This document shows positions 36,138 to 44,768 of a DNA stretch of 64,000 nt, one piece after another. The stretch comes from CBDBZL01 sp965213545 (lineage in GTDB: Bacteria > Pseudomonadota > Alphaproteobacteria > Sphingomonadales > Sphingomonadaceae). The stretch's first letter is position 1; every line of letters starts with the position of its first letter. Where the stretch lies: assembly GCA_965213545.1 (NCBI GenBank), contig CBDBZL010000001.1, forward strand, positions 186,001 through 250,000, given 5' to 3'. Made by a program: the position numbers and the translations under genes. The notes under the pieces were generated by a model, which saw only the letters and a list, made by a program, of their open reading frames with translations, was not told the DNA's origin and did no database searches.

Positions 36138-37034
36138 ATGTCCACATATCTGCCGACCATCAAGCAGCTGCAATATCTCGCATCACTGCACGAGCACGGG
36201 CATTTCGGCCGCGCGGCGGAGGCCAGCTTCGTTTCCCAATCAACGCTTTCCGCTGGGATCCGCGAGCTTGAATCGCTGCTCGGGGTTACGTTGGTCGAGC
36301 GCAATCGCAGGGTCGTGCGGTTCACGCCGTTGGGCGAACAAGTGGTCGCCAAGGCGCATCGGCTGCTGCGCGAGGCCGAGGAGCTGTCGGACTTGGTTCG
36401 CGCCGCCGGCCAGCCGCTGGTCGGCGAGCTTCGCATCAGCGCCATTCCCACGATCGCCCCGTTCATGCTGCCGCGCATCCTCCCCCGGCTGAGGCGAGAG
36501 CGTCCGCAACTTAAGCTGTTCTTACGAGAAGAAACCACCAGCGACGCTCTAGAATCGCTCAATGCCGGCCGCGCCGATTGCGTGTTGCTGGCGCTGCCCT
36601 TCGTTACCGGAGACGTCGAAAGCGAGACGATCTACGAGGACCGGCTCTATGTCGCTTTCCCGCAAGGCGAGCCCGGCAATCTGCCCGACCTCATCCCGCC
36701 TTCCATGATCGACCAGAGAAAGCTGCTTCTGCTCCAGGATGGCCACTGCCTGAAGGAGCACGCCCTGGCTGCCTGCAATCGCCCGGACCTGCGCGGTGCG
36801 GCGACAATGATCGCCACCTCGCTGCATACGCTCGTGCAGATGGTTGACAACCATCTGGGGATGACCATGCTGCCTGAAATGGCGCTTCAGGCGGGGATCC
36901 TGAAGGATACGAGCGTCGATGCCCGCCCGCTCAAGGGAGCCAAGACCGCCCGCGAGATCGCCTTGGTATGGCGGCCCAACAGCCCGCGCGCCGATGAGTT
37001 CAGGTTGTTCGCCGAGGAATTACGGGTCGGCTGA
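36138..37034 (+). CDS. oxyR: Peroxide-sensing LysR-type regulator OxyR
   Basis: 298-residue LysR-family activator. The N-terminal winged helix-turn-helix (ASLHEHGHFGRAAEASFVSQSTLSAGIRELE) is followed by a substrate-type domain. Cys204 and Cys213 in DGHCLKEHALAAC have the nine-residue spacing of the redox pair of E. coli OxyR (C199/C208), so H2O2 sensing by disulfide formation is expected. No catalase or ahpC gene is adjacent. It begins 106 bp after rnd. Confidence 0.9.
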   Translation: MSTYLPTIKQLQYLASLHEHGHFGRAAEASFVSQSTLSAGIRELESLLGVTLVERNRRVVRFTPLGEQVVAKAHRLLREAEELSDLVRAAGQPLVGELRISAIPTIAPFMLPRILPRLRRERPQLKLFLREETTSDALESLNAGRADCVLLALPFVTGDVESETIYEDRLYVAFPQGEPGNLPDLIPPSMIDQRKLLLLQDGHCLKEHALAACNRPDLRGAATMIATSLHTLVQMVDNHLGMTMLPEMALQAGILKDTSVDARPLKGAKTAREIALVWRPNSPRADEFRLFAEELRVG

Positions 37035-37090
37035 AAAGCTGCAAGCGGTCCGCTGGTTCCATAGCAAGACGTGCGGCGGTAGCCGGCTGC

Positions 37091-37459
37091 CTACCTTAGT
37101 TCGGCGCGCAGCTGCGTTCGCCGGCCTTTGATCTCCTGGATTTCGCGCTCGGCCCGCTCGATGTCGCGCTCGGTCCGGGTCATATCGGACTGCTCCTTTT
37201 CAAGCTTCTTCTGTGCCGAATCCAGCGCCCGCCGGGCTTCCGCGACATCGGACAGATCATCGCTCATTTCGTTACGAAGCTCGATTAGTCGTTTGTCCAG
37301 CTTCTGCGCTTCCGAGTTCATCTTCGACCATTCGCGACGATCCTTGTCGCCAAGTCCGTGAGGCGCGGTCACCACAATCTGCGGCTGCACGGTTTGCGCC
37401 AGAACCGGCGCGGCGAACAGGAAAACAGGTACAATTGAGAACAGGGCAAACTTGCGCAT
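37091..37459 (-). CDS. Secreted coiled-coil protein of unknown function
   Basis: 122 residues: a Sec signal peptide (MRKFALFSIVPVFLFAAPVLAQ), a short IVVTAPHG segment, then an almost continuous charged coiled coil (about residues 45-120; EAQKLDKRLIELRNEM, ARRALDSAQKKLEKEQ). It is predicted to be periplasmic. No enzymatic motif is visible. It converges with oxyR across 56 bp. Confidence 0.72.
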   Translation of the reverse strand: MRKFALFSIVPVFLFAAPVLAQTVQPQIVVTAPHGLGDKDRREWSKMNSEAQKLDKRLIELRNEMSDDLSDVAEARRALDSAQKKLEKEQSDMTRTERDIERAEREIQEIKGRRTQLRAELR

Positions 37460-37569
37460 CGTTTGGAAAAGCCTTTTCGTCGGGATTGGGGAAAGGATTG
37501 CAGTCTAGCACAAGGCGCACCCAAGGGCCAATCGAGGCCTCTCAAGCTCTCACTGTTCCGACACGCCCT

Positions 37570-37675
37570 TCAGTCCATGTGCTCGAACCCGACGCAGATA
37601 GTCCCATCCCGTCACCAGTGTCAGGACCGCGGCGGCTCATAGCGAGATGAAGCCGGTAAGATGGATCCATCCGTA
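37570..37675 (-). pseudogene. Duplicated 3' fragment of pgsA
   Basis: About 106 bp closely matching 38665-38772, the last 36 codons of pgsA, in the same orientation. It includes the same ATG-GAC-TGA end. About seven substitutions and a 2-bp deletion (GC lost near 37596) break the frame, so it is non-coding. It lies in a 337-bp interval (37460-37796) that otherwise shows no gene. Confidence 0.85.
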
Positions 37676-37796
37676 TCGCCCTGGTGTGGCAGCCGAAGAG
37701 CGCGCACGCTGGTGAGTTCGCGTTGTTCGCCGGGGGGTACAGGCGAGCCGAGGCAGTGCTCGGATTCGCGAGGTCAAACCCTTGTTGCGATGAGAC

Positions 37797-38444
37797 TCAC
37801 TCGTCTGGGGTCACCACGAAGCCCAAGACATCATCGATAAAGAAGATGCCCCCATCGTTGCGGAACCAGAGTTCGGAAGGCAGTTCGGGAAGCCCCGTGA
37901 GTTCGATCTCAACCGATCGCCCGCCAGCCACGACTATCGCCTTGCGCGTTTCGGGATTGATCGTGAGGAGCACGTTGATCGGCACGCCGTCCGGCGCCTG
38001 GGCAAGTTCACGACCATTGACCAGAAGCCGACGGGGAGCGTCACCCTGCGTTGTGCCCACTACTCTAATAAGAACTTCGTTCGTGCGAGTGAAAGCGGTA
38101 ATGTCGCCCGTTCCTGTAATGGTGAAGTTGTAGGCATAGTTGCCATCCGGAAGCCCGCTCCTGGTAGGGCGAAAGCCTATGATCGGTCCACCATCGGTGC
38201 TGGTCGCACGGAATTCGAGATGCCTCCCCGACTCCGCCGTCCGGCTGGTCACGAAAACGTCGCTGGGGTCGCCGAAATACATGAAGCTGTCACCCGCAGG
38301 AGCTCCCCGCAAACCGGGTTCGCCGGTAAGCATCTCGCCTTCCTCATAGTTCTCGAAATCGGCCTTAAGGAACGTCGTAGTCGTGCAACCGGCGAGCAGG
38401 GCCAGCGGGGCTACGCACGAAATTATCCATGAAACGCAACGCAT
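37797..38444 (-). CDS. Lipoprotein of unknown function
   Basis: 215 residues. A lipoprotein signal ends in LLAGC (Cys20), followed by TTTTFLKADFENY. The mature part is beta-rich, with a pattern (FENYEEGEML, GGPIIGFRPTRSGLPDGNYAYNFTITG, LWFRNDGGIFFIDDVLGFVV) resembling jelly-roll carbohydrate-binding or LamG-like folds. I cannot name a family. It is flanked by a pgsA 3' fragment and by pgsA itself, as if placed by a duplication or insertion. Confidence 0.7.
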   Translation of the reverse strand: MRCVSWIISCVAPLALLAGCTTTTFLKADFENYEEGEMLTGEPGLRGAPAGDSFMYFGDPSDVFVTSRTAESGRHLEFRATSTDGGPIIGFRPTRSGLPDGNYAYNFTITGTGDITAFTRTNEVLIRVVGTTQGDAPRRLLVNGRELAQAPDGVPINVLLTINPETRKAIVVAGGRSVEIELTGLPELPSELWFRNDGGIFFIDDVLGFVVTPDE

Positions 38445-38664
38445 ATCGCAAGGCCTCTTTCCGAGCTCAAATCGAAAGCGCAGCGAACATCCGGTTCAAC
38501 GATAAAAAATATGAACTTCGCTGCGTTACAACGATAGTTTCTAAGACCGGTTCTACCAAAAGTGTTTACTACAGATCCATGTGATGGGCGAATGGATTTT
38601 TTCGATCGCACCTTCGTCCCCGCGCGAACATCGAATTAGATTGATTCACGAACGGTACGATGCG

Positions 38665-38772
38665 TCAGTCCATGTGCTTGAGCCCGACGCGCAGATAGTC
38701 CCATCCCGTCACCAGTGTCAGGACTGCGGCGGCCCATAGCGAGATGAGGCCGGTGAGGTGGATCCATCCGTA
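38665..38772 (-). repeat. Parent copy of the pgsA 3' direct repeat
   Basis: This 108-bp stretch, the end of pgsA from its stop codon, recurs at 37570-37675 with about 92 percent identity by my alignment. The two copies bracket about 1.0 kb containing the lipoprotein gene and its upstream AT-rich spacer (38445-38664). Confidence 0.85.
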
Positions 38773-39231
38773 ATCGGGAAGCCCCTGGCCAAGGATCAGC
38801 GCGCCCAGCGCCACCAGCTGGAAGGTCGTCTTCCATTTTGCCAGTTTGGAAACCGGCATCGAAACCTGCAATCCGCCCAGAAACTCGCGCAGACCCGATA
38901 CCGCGATCTCGCGGATCAGGATTATGAGCCCTGCCACCACATGAATATCGCCCACATATGGCCCGGTCAGCACGCCCTGCGCCGACAGCACCAGGATAAC
39001 CGAGGCGACCATGATCTTGTCGGCGATGGGATCGAGAAACACGCCCAGCTTCGACACCGTTCCGCTCGAGCGCGCCAGAAGCCCGTCGAAATAATCGGTG
39101 ATCCCCATCGCGCAATACAGGACGAAGGCAATCAGGTAGCCTGCCTCCCATCCCGGCCACCACAAGAGCGCAGCCAGCAAGGGGATCGCTAGAATGCGCG
39201 ACAGGGTGAGGATATTGGGTAGCGAAAGCAT
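38665..39231 (-). CDS. pgsA: Phosphatidylglycerophosphate synthase PgsA
   Basis: CDP-diacylglycerol--glycerol-3-phosphate 3-phosphatidyltransferase, which makes the precursor of phosphatidylglycerol. The 188-residue membrane protein carries the full CDP-alcohol phosphotransferase motif: Asp46, Asp49-Gly50, Ala53-Arg54, Gly63, Asp67 and Asp71 (TDYFDGLLARSSGTVSKLG, FLDPIADK). About five membrane segments are seen. It diverges from the LplT-like transporter gene, with which it shares phospholipid context. Confidence 0.94.
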   Translation of the reverse strand: MLSLPNILTLSRILAIPLLAALLWWPGWEAGYLIAFVLYCAMGITDYFDGLLARSSGTVSKLGVFLDPIADKIMVASVILVLSAQGVLTGPYVGDIHVVAGLIILIREIAVSGLREFLGGLQVSMPVSKLAKWKTTFQLVALGALILGQGLPDYGWIHLTGLISLWAAAVLTLVTGWDYLRVGLKHMD

Positions 39232-39350
39232 GGGCGCACCGCCTAGCCCCTAATCGCCCGGCGCAAAAGCGCTCTTCGCTTGACCGGCGGCCTCGTCTAC
39301 AGGCCATGGCTTCGTCCTTGCCGATCCTGCGAGCGTGTTATCACCCCTCG

Positions 39351-40670
39351 ATGTCTCTAGCCCTCACCCTACTGCAACGCCGCCGCTTCGCGCCGCTCTT
39401 CGCGACGCAGCTGCTCAATGCGTTCAACGACAATCTCTACAAGGCCGCCGTACTGCTATTCGGCGTCTATCATGTCTACGATTCCGCCGAGGCCGAGGCG
39501 GCCTTCAGCGCGGTGGTATCCGCGGTTTTTATTCTACCGTTCTTTCTGTTGTCCGCGCTCGCCGGGCAGCTTGCCGATATGCGCGACAAGGCAATGATCA
39601 TTCGCTGCGTGAAGATGGCCGAAATCTTCATCATGCTGGTTGGCGCAAGCGGCTTGTTCCTTGTCTGGCAGGGCCTTCACGTGGAAAGTGTCGCCATCCC
39701 GGTGCTGCTGCTCGCGGTGTTTGCCATGGGCATCCATTCCACCTTCATCGGCCCCATCAAATACGCCATCCTGCCCCAGCATCTGGGACGCGGAGAAGTG
39801 CTCTCCGGAACCAGTCTGGTCGAGGCGGGGACTTACCTTGCGATCCTGGGGGGAACGCTGCTCGCTGGCTTTATCGCGGTGGAAGCGGCCGCTTGTATCG
39901 TGTTGGTTCTGGCGGTGGTGGGCTATTTCACTGCGCGCCAAGTTCCGCCGGCTCCCCCGTTCGAAGAGGACCAGAAAATCGACTTCAACCTGCTGCGCGC
40001 CTCGATAGTGCTGGTCCGCGACACCATGCGCAACAACGAGATCTATTTTGCTATCCTGGCAATCAGCTTCTTCTGGACCATCGGCGCCATCCTGTTCATC
40101 CAGTTCCCACCGCTGGCGAAGAACGTGTTCATGGCGCGCGACGAGGTGGCAAGCGTGCTGCTGGTGATATTCTCGGTGGGCGTGGCCATCGGCGCAGTGG
40201 TCATCAACGCGCTTCTGAAGGGCGAGGTATCGGCTCGCTATTCACCGGTGGCGGTCGTCATGATGGGCGTGTTCATCGGCGGTTTGTTTCTGGTATGCCG
40301 CTTGTGGGAAGCAAGTGTGCCCCCGGGCGAGCTTATGGGAATTGCGCAGTTCCTTGCCCAACCGCTCGCGCCGCTGGTTCTGGCCAACGTGTTAATCATC
40401 GCGGTGTTTGGCGGCATGTTCGTGGTTCCGCTCTACGCGTTCCTTACGACCAAGGTGGAACCGGGTCGCGCTGCGCGCACAGTGGCGGCCAACAACATCG
40501 TTAATGCCGGCGCCATGGTAGTTGGCTCGGTGTTCGCCGGCGCTTTGAGCTCTTTCGGGATTGCGCTTGCCGACCAGGTCTTGCTGAGCGCGCTGATGTG
40601 CGTGGTCTCGGCCTGGCTGGGGGTGAAGCTGCATCGCGAGGAGAAAATGGCGCTTGTGCCGGCGCAGTAG
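39351..40670 (+). CDS. MFS transporter, LplT-like (lysophospholipid) family
   Basis: 439 residues with about twelve membrane segments. The opening FAPLFATQLLNAFNDNLYKAAVLLF and the LADMRDKAMIIRCVKMAEI loop are characteristic of the MFS branch that includes LplT and the transporter half of Aas fusions, which flip lysophospholipids inward for re-acylation. No acyltransferase domain is fused. ATG 39351 (MSLALTLLQRR) is chosen for proximity to the first segment; 39306 is an alternative. Confidence 0.75.
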   Translation: MSLALTLLQRRRFAPLFATQLLNAFNDNLYKAAVLLFGVYHVYDSAEAEAAFSAVVSAVFILPFFLLSALAGQLADMRDKAMIIRCVKMAEIFIMLVGASGLFLVWQGLHVESVAIPVLLLAVFAMGIHSTFIGPIKYAILPQHLGRGEVLSGTSLVEAGTYLAILGGTLLAGFIAVEAAACIVLVLAVVGYFTARQVPPAPPFEEDQKIDFNLLRASIVLVRDTMRNNEIYFAILAISFFWTIGAILFIQFPPLAKNVFMARDEVASVLLVIFSVGVAIGAVVINALLKGEVSARYSPVAVVMMGVFIGGLFLVCRLWEASVPPGELMGIAQFLAQPLAPLVLANVLIIAVFGGMFVVPLYAFLTTKVEPGRAARTVAANNIVNAGAMVVGSVFAGALSSFGIALADQVLLSALMCVVSAWLGVKLHREEKMALVPAQ

Positions 40671-40683
40671 CGGCCACCCGCTT

Positions 40684-40866
40684 TCAGGACAGGAACGCCA
40701 TCGCGGCAAGGAAAAACGCGGTGAAGCTCAAGAGAAAATCCTTGGTATCGCTTACCCCGCCTACGTCTCGAACCGTGCCTGGCGATACGAGCATTGCCGG
40801 TGGCGAAAATCGCCGGAGCATCGGGTGGCGGGCAGCTTCGTTGGTTAAGACAAGGCGACGGCGCAT
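40684..40866 (-). CDS. Possible small tail-anchored protein
   Basis: 60 codons ending in a hydrophobic segment (DTKDFLLSFTAFFLAAMAFLS) preceded by an Arg-rich, proline-containing N-terminus. It could be a small membrane protein, but no homologue comes to mind and it might be chance. It occupies most of the otherwise empty 40671-41014 interval, which also holds a terminator and a GGTTAAG/CTTAACC inverted repeat near 40843-40890. Confidence 0.35.
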   Translation of the reverse strand: MRRRLVLTNEAARHPMLRRFSPPAMLVSPGTVRDVGGVSDTKDFLLSFTAFFLAAMAFLS

Positions 40867-40963
40867 GGCCGCGTTCTAGCGCAAGCTTAACCATATTGTC
40901 CGCATGTGCCATTCACCCGTGCCGGGATGAAACAGCCGGCGCTCGGCAACACATCCATGGACG

Positions 40964-40990
40964 AAAAAAGGGGCCGCGAAGCGACCCCCC
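40964..40990 (-). terminator. Rho-independent terminator after csbD
   Basis: On the minus strand, GGGGTCGC-TTC-GCGGCCCC (eight pairs, one G-U) is followed directly by TTTTTT. It lies 25 bp beyond the csbD stop. It is the clearest intrinsic terminator in the window. Confidence 0.85.
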
Positions 40991-41014
40991 TTGTTCGGTG
41001 GTGCGAAAGCCGGA

Positions 41015-41185
41015 CTAGACCTTGTTACCCATCTTGCCCTTCACATCGCCCTTGACGTTCTGCGCTTCACCCTTGCGTTCTTGCGCATGACCTTCACCGC
41101 GCGTCTTGGCATCGCCAGACTGCTGCTTTGCCTTACCAGCCAATTCGTTCGCCATTCCCTTAGCTTTGTCTTTCATCTCACCCAT
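41015..41185 (-). CDS. CsbD-like stress-response protein
   Basis: 56-residue hydrophilic, Lys/Glu/Gly-rich protein of the CsbD type (DKAKGMANELAGKAKQQSGD, ERKGEAQNVKGDVKGKMGN). Such proteins are often under general-stress control; their molecular role is unclear. ATG 41185 is preferred because AAGGA lies about eight bases upstream; the frame also has ATGs at 41209 and 41194. A strong terminator follows. Confidence 0.78.
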   Translation of the reverse strand: MGEMKDKAKGMANELAGKAKQQSGDAKTRGEGHAQERKGEAQNVKGDVKGKMGNKV

Positions 41186-41253
41186 GATCACCATCCTTTT
41201 CTCGAACATGCTTATAAACTAACAACGGTTAGATGGTCGCTTCGGTTCCACGA

Positions 41254-41661
41254 CTAGCGCTCGGACATGGCTAGTATGTAGTTCCATTCGTTGCGCTCGA
41301 TCGCGGCTACCGAAAGACGAGAGAGCCGCACCAGTTCGATCGCCTCAAGGACAGGTTCGGCCTTGATCGCCGTCAGCGTAACGGGCTTGGCCAGTGTCCG
41401 GATCGGCGATACCTCGACAGCGGCCCACTTGCCCTCCTCGTCGCCCGGATCGGCAAGGCGCGCGCATGTCACACGGACGATGCCGACGATCTGTTTGCCC
41501 GTCACCGAATGGTAGAAGAACGCCTCGTCGCCCACCTCCATCGCGCGCAGGTTGTTGGCCGCGCGGTGATTGCGCACCCCGTCCCACACGGTCTTGCCTT
41601 CGCGCACCAGATCCTCCCAGCCATAGGAGGCAGGCTCGGACTTTATCAACCAGTTGCGCAT
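41254..41661 (-). CDS. EVE-domain protein
   Basis: 135 residues consisting of a single EVE domain, a PUA-like fold that in other proteins binds modified bases in nucleic acids. The family's landmarks are MRNWLIKSEPASYGWEDL, WDGVRNHRAANNLRAM and GDEAFFYHSVTGKQIVGIV. The physiological ligand is not known. It diverges from dapF with 89 bp between starts. Confidence 0.9.
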   Translation of the reverse strand: MRNWLIKSEPASYGWEDLVREGKTVWDGVRNHRAANNLRAMEVGDEAFFYHSVTGKQIVGIVRVTCARLADPGDEEGKWAAVEVSPIRTLAKPVTLTAIKAEPVLEAIELVRLSRLSVAAIERNEWNYILAMSER

Positions 41662-41750
41662 TTCGTACCCTGTCCTTCCTGGTTCGTGTGGCCGGCGGTG
41701 AGTTGCCCGTCAGCTTGCGGTGCGGCGCCCGCCCCTTTACCAGCCCGGCG

Positions 41751-42560
41751 ATGCGTGTCGAATTCGTCAAAATGCATGGGCTGGGCAATGATTTCGTCGT
41801 GCTCGATGCGCGCCGCAAGCCGCTTCCCCCGCTCACTCGCGACATTGCCCATGCGCTGGCGGACCGGCATTTGGGGATCGGCTGCGATCAGCTCATTTGG
41901 CTCGAGCCTTCCGACAAAGGCGACTTCGCCATGCGAATCTACAATCCCGATGGCAACGAGGCGCAGGCTTGCGGCAATGCCACACGCGCGGTGGCGCTGC
42001 TACACGACCGGCCGGCGGTAATCGAGACCGCCGCCGGGTTGCTCGAGACACGCCCGGCCGAAGGCGGCATTGCGGTCGACATGGGCTGCCCCAGCTTCGA
42101 TTGGGAGGCGATCCCGCTTGCCTATCCGATCGATACGCTGGCCATGCCCGTCGCTTGGGATGAACTCAGCCAGCCGGTCGCGGTCAATGTGGGCAATCCG
42201 CATGTGGTGTTCTTCGTCGCCGATTCCGACGCAGTGATGCTCGAGGTGCTCGGCCCGCGGATCGAGCAGGACCCCATTTTCCCCGACAAGGTTAACGTGA
42301 ATGTAGCGACGGTGGAAGACCGTGCGACGATCCGGCTGCGTGTATGGGAGCGGGGGGCCGGGGCAACGCGCGCCTGTGGCACGGGCGCCTGCGCCACCGC
42401 AGTCGCCGCAATGCGCAAGGGACTGACGGGTCGCACGGTGGAGGTGTTCATGCCCGGCGGTGCACTCACCATCATTTGGCAGGACGATCAACGCCTCACC
42501 ATGACCGGTCCTGCCGAGGAGAGCTTTCGCGGCTCGTTCGACTGGCAGAGTTACGCATGA
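41751..42560 (+). CDS. dapF: Diaminopimelate epimerase DapF
   Basis: Converts LL- to meso-diaminopimelate for peptidoglycan and lysine. ATG 41751 (MRVEFVKMHGLGNDFVVLD) gives 269 residues. The two catalytic cysteines are Cys74 in QACGNATR and Cys209 in RACGTGACAT. The frame opens far upstream without family resemblance. Its stop overlaps the mtaB start (ATGA). Confidence 0.95.
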   Translation: MRVEFVKMHGLGNDFVVLDARRKPLPPLTRDIAHALADRHLGIGCDQLIWLEPSDKGDFAMRIYNPDGNEAQACGNATRAVALLHDRPAVIETAAGLLETRPAEGGIAVDMGCPSFDWEAIPLAYPIDTLAMPVAWDELSQPVAVNVGNPHVVFFVADSDAVMLEVLGPRIEQDPIFPDKVNVNVATVEDRATIRLRVWERGAGATRACGTGACATAVAAMRKGLTGRTVEVFMPGGALTIIWQDDQRLTMTGPAEESFRGSFDWQSYA

Positions 42561-43738
42561 CATCCGGCGCACAGGTCGTGACGCTGGGCTGCCGGCTCAA
42601 CATCGCCGAGAGCGAACGGATCGCGGCGCTGCTTCACGGTCAGGACGACGTGGTGGTGGTCAATTCCTGCGCCGTCACCGCCGAGGCGCTGCGTCACACG
42701 CGCCAGGCAATCAGGCGCGCCAGGCGTCAGGCTCCGGGCGCTCGGCTTCTGGTCACCGGCTGTGCGGTTGAGACCGATCGCGCCGCGCTTGCCGCCTTGC
42801 CTGAGGTGGATGGTCTGGTCGCGAACGAGGCCAAGCTCGATCCGCGAGCCTGGAACGCGCCGGCCCGTCCGTCCGGTATCGCCCCGCGCACACGCACCTG
42901 CGCGTTTCTTGCCGTGCAGAACGGCTGCGATCATTCCTGCACCTTCTGCATCATTCCCCGGGGGCGCGGACGGAGCCGCTCGTTACCCATTGATGCGGTG
43001 CTGCAAGACGCACGGCACGCGATCCAGCGCGGTGCGCAGGAGCTGGTGCTGACCGGGGTGGACCTGACCTCGTGGGGTCAGGACCTTGCCCCCGGCAGGC
43101 GATTAGGGTCGTTGGTCGAAGCCATCCTCGATGCCTTTCCGCAGCTTCCCCGGTTGCGGCTATCCTCGCTCGACGGGATCGAGATCGACGCGTTGCTGTT
43201 CGACCTTATCACGCAGGAGAAGCGGGTGATGCCGCATGTTCACCTCTCACTCCAGCACGGCGCCGACTTGATCTTGAAGCGGATGAAGCGCCGCCATCTG
43301 CGTCGCGACGCGGTCCGGCTGGTCGAGCGACTGCGCGCGCGCCGCCCCGAGATCGCGCTGGGTGCCGATCTCATCGCCGGCTTCCCTACCGAAACGAAGA
43401 CGCATCACCAGGCTAATCTCTCGCTCATCGAAGAGCTCGAAATCGTGCATGGTCATGTCTTCCCATTCTCCCCCCGCCCCGGCACGCCCGCGGAGCTGAT
43501 GCAACAGATACCGCCGGCACGGGTGAAGGAGCGCGCGGCCGAGCTGCGCGGTGCGGTGGCGGACCGACACCGTCACTGGCAGGAGGGATTGCTGGGTCGT
43601 CCGCTCCGGGTTCTGGCCGAACGCGGGGGAACCGGGCGCTCGGCCCAGTTCGCGCGCATCGCCGTGCCCCCCGGGACGCCGCCCGACGCCATCGTCACCC
43701 TGACCCCCACGCGGATAGAAAACGGGCTGCTCGGGTGA
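42557..43738 (+). CDS. mtaB: tRNA t6A37 methylthiotransferase MtaB
   Basis: Radical-SAM enzyme that adds methylthio to t6A37 of tRNA. The 393-residue protein has an N-terminal UPF0004 domain with Cys12, Cys38 and Cys69 binding the auxiliary cluster, and a radical SAM motif CDHSCTFC (Cys124, 128, 131). GADLIAGFPTET and HVFPFSPRPGTPA follow. Only a short C-terminal TRAM-like part remains. It is coupled by 4-bp overlaps to both dapF and ftsY. Confidence 0.9.
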   Translation: MTSGAQVVTLGCRLNIAESERIAALLHGQDDVVVVNSCAVTAEALRHTRQAIRRARRQAPGARLLVTGCAVETDRAALAALPEVDGLVANEAKLDPRAWNAPARPSGIAPRTRTCAFLAVQNGCDHSCTFCIIPRGRGRSRSLPIDAVLQDARHAIQRGAQELVLTGVDLTSWGQDLAPGRRLGSLVEAILDAFPQLPRLRLSSLDGIEIDALLFDLITQEKRVMPHVHLSLQHGADLILKRMKRRHLRRDAVRLVERLRARRPEIALGADLIAGFPTETKTHHQANLSLIEELEIVHGHVFPFSPRPGTPAELMQQIPPARVKERAAELRGAVADRHRHWQEGLLGRPLRVLAERGGTGRSAQFARIAVPPGTPPDAIVTLTPTRIENGLLG

Positions 43739-44679
43739 GCGAGCCGGAAGCCACAACGCCGGGCTCGAGCTGGTCGGACCGGCTGCTGGGTGGGTTTCGC
43801 AAGACCTCGGAGCGGTTGTCGGACAATCTCGCGGGCATCGCCGGCACCGCCAAACTCGACGAGGCCACACTCGACGAGGTCGAGGACGCGCTGGTAATGA
43901 CCGACCTGGGCCCTGCCGCCGCCGGCCGTATCCGCGCCCGGCTGGCCGAGCGGCGCTTCGGCCTCAGCATAACGGGGCGCGAGCTGAAGGAGGCAGTGGC
44001 GGACGAGATCGCCGCCATTTTGCGCCCCGTGGCGGTCCCGCTCGAGATCACCGCCTTCCCCCGGCCGCAGGTGATCCTGGTCATCGGCGTCAATGGCAGC
44101 GGCAAGACCACCACCATCGCCAAGCTCGGCCATCTGTTCCAGGAAGAGGATTACGGCGTGATGCTGGCGGCCGGCGATACATTCCGCGCCGCCGCGATCG
44201 GCCAGCTGAAGATCTGGGCCGAGCGGATCGGCGCGCCCATCGTCACCGGACCGCAAGGCGGCGACCCGGCCTCCATCGTGTTCGATGCGGTCAAGCTGGC
44301 CACCGACACCGGGATCGACGCGCTCGTCGTCGACACCGCGGGGCGGCTCCAGAACAAGCGCGAATTGATGGACGAACTGGCCAAGATCCGCCGCGTGCTC
44401 GGCCGACTGAACCCCGAAGCACCGCACGACGTGGTGCTGGTGCTCGATGCTACCAACGGCCAGAACGCGCTCTCGCAGATCGACGTGTTCCGCGAAGTCG
44501 CCGGCGTGACCGGGCTCATCATGACCAAGCTCGACGGCACCGCCAGGGGGGGCGTGCTGGTGGCCGCAGCCGAACAATACGGTCTGCCGATCCATGCGAT
44601 CGGAGTGGGCGAGCAAGTAGACGACCTGCGCCCGTTCGACCCCGACCTGGTCGCGCGCATCATCGCCGGCGTCGCCTGA
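43735..44679 (+). CDS. ftsY: Signal recognition particle receptor FtsY
   Basis: SRP receptor GTPase that docks ribosome-nascent-chain complexes at the membrane. It has 314 residues with a short N-terminal acidic part, then the N domain and the G domain: GVNGSGKTTTIAKL (118-131), AAGDTFRAAAIGQL, DTAGRLQNK and TKLDGTARGG. The GTG start at 43735 overlaps the mtaB stop. The dapF-mtaB-ftsY order is typical of sphingomonads. Confidence 0.95.
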   Translation: MSEPEATTPGSSWSDRLLGGFRKTSERLSDNLAGIAGTAKLDEATLDEVEDALVMTDLGPAAAGRIRARLAERRFGLSITGRELKEAVADEIAAILRPVAVPLEITAFPRPQVILVIGVNGSGKTTTIAKLGHLFQEEDYGVMLAAGDTFRAAAIGQLKIWAERIGAPIVTGPQGGDPASIVFDAVKLATDTGIDALVVDTAGRLQNKRELMDELAKIRRVLGRLNPEAPHDVVLVLDATNGQNALSQIDVFREVAGVTGLIMTKLDGTARGGVLVAAAEQYGLPIHAIGVGEQVDDLRPFDPDLVARIIAGVA

Positions 44680-44768
44680 GACATGGGGTGCCGACGCGCT
44701 GCTGCGCCGCTTGATGAAAGCCTTCGCTCCCGCTGCCCCGGGTGGCCCGCCCCGCAGGGCCGCGCCCG

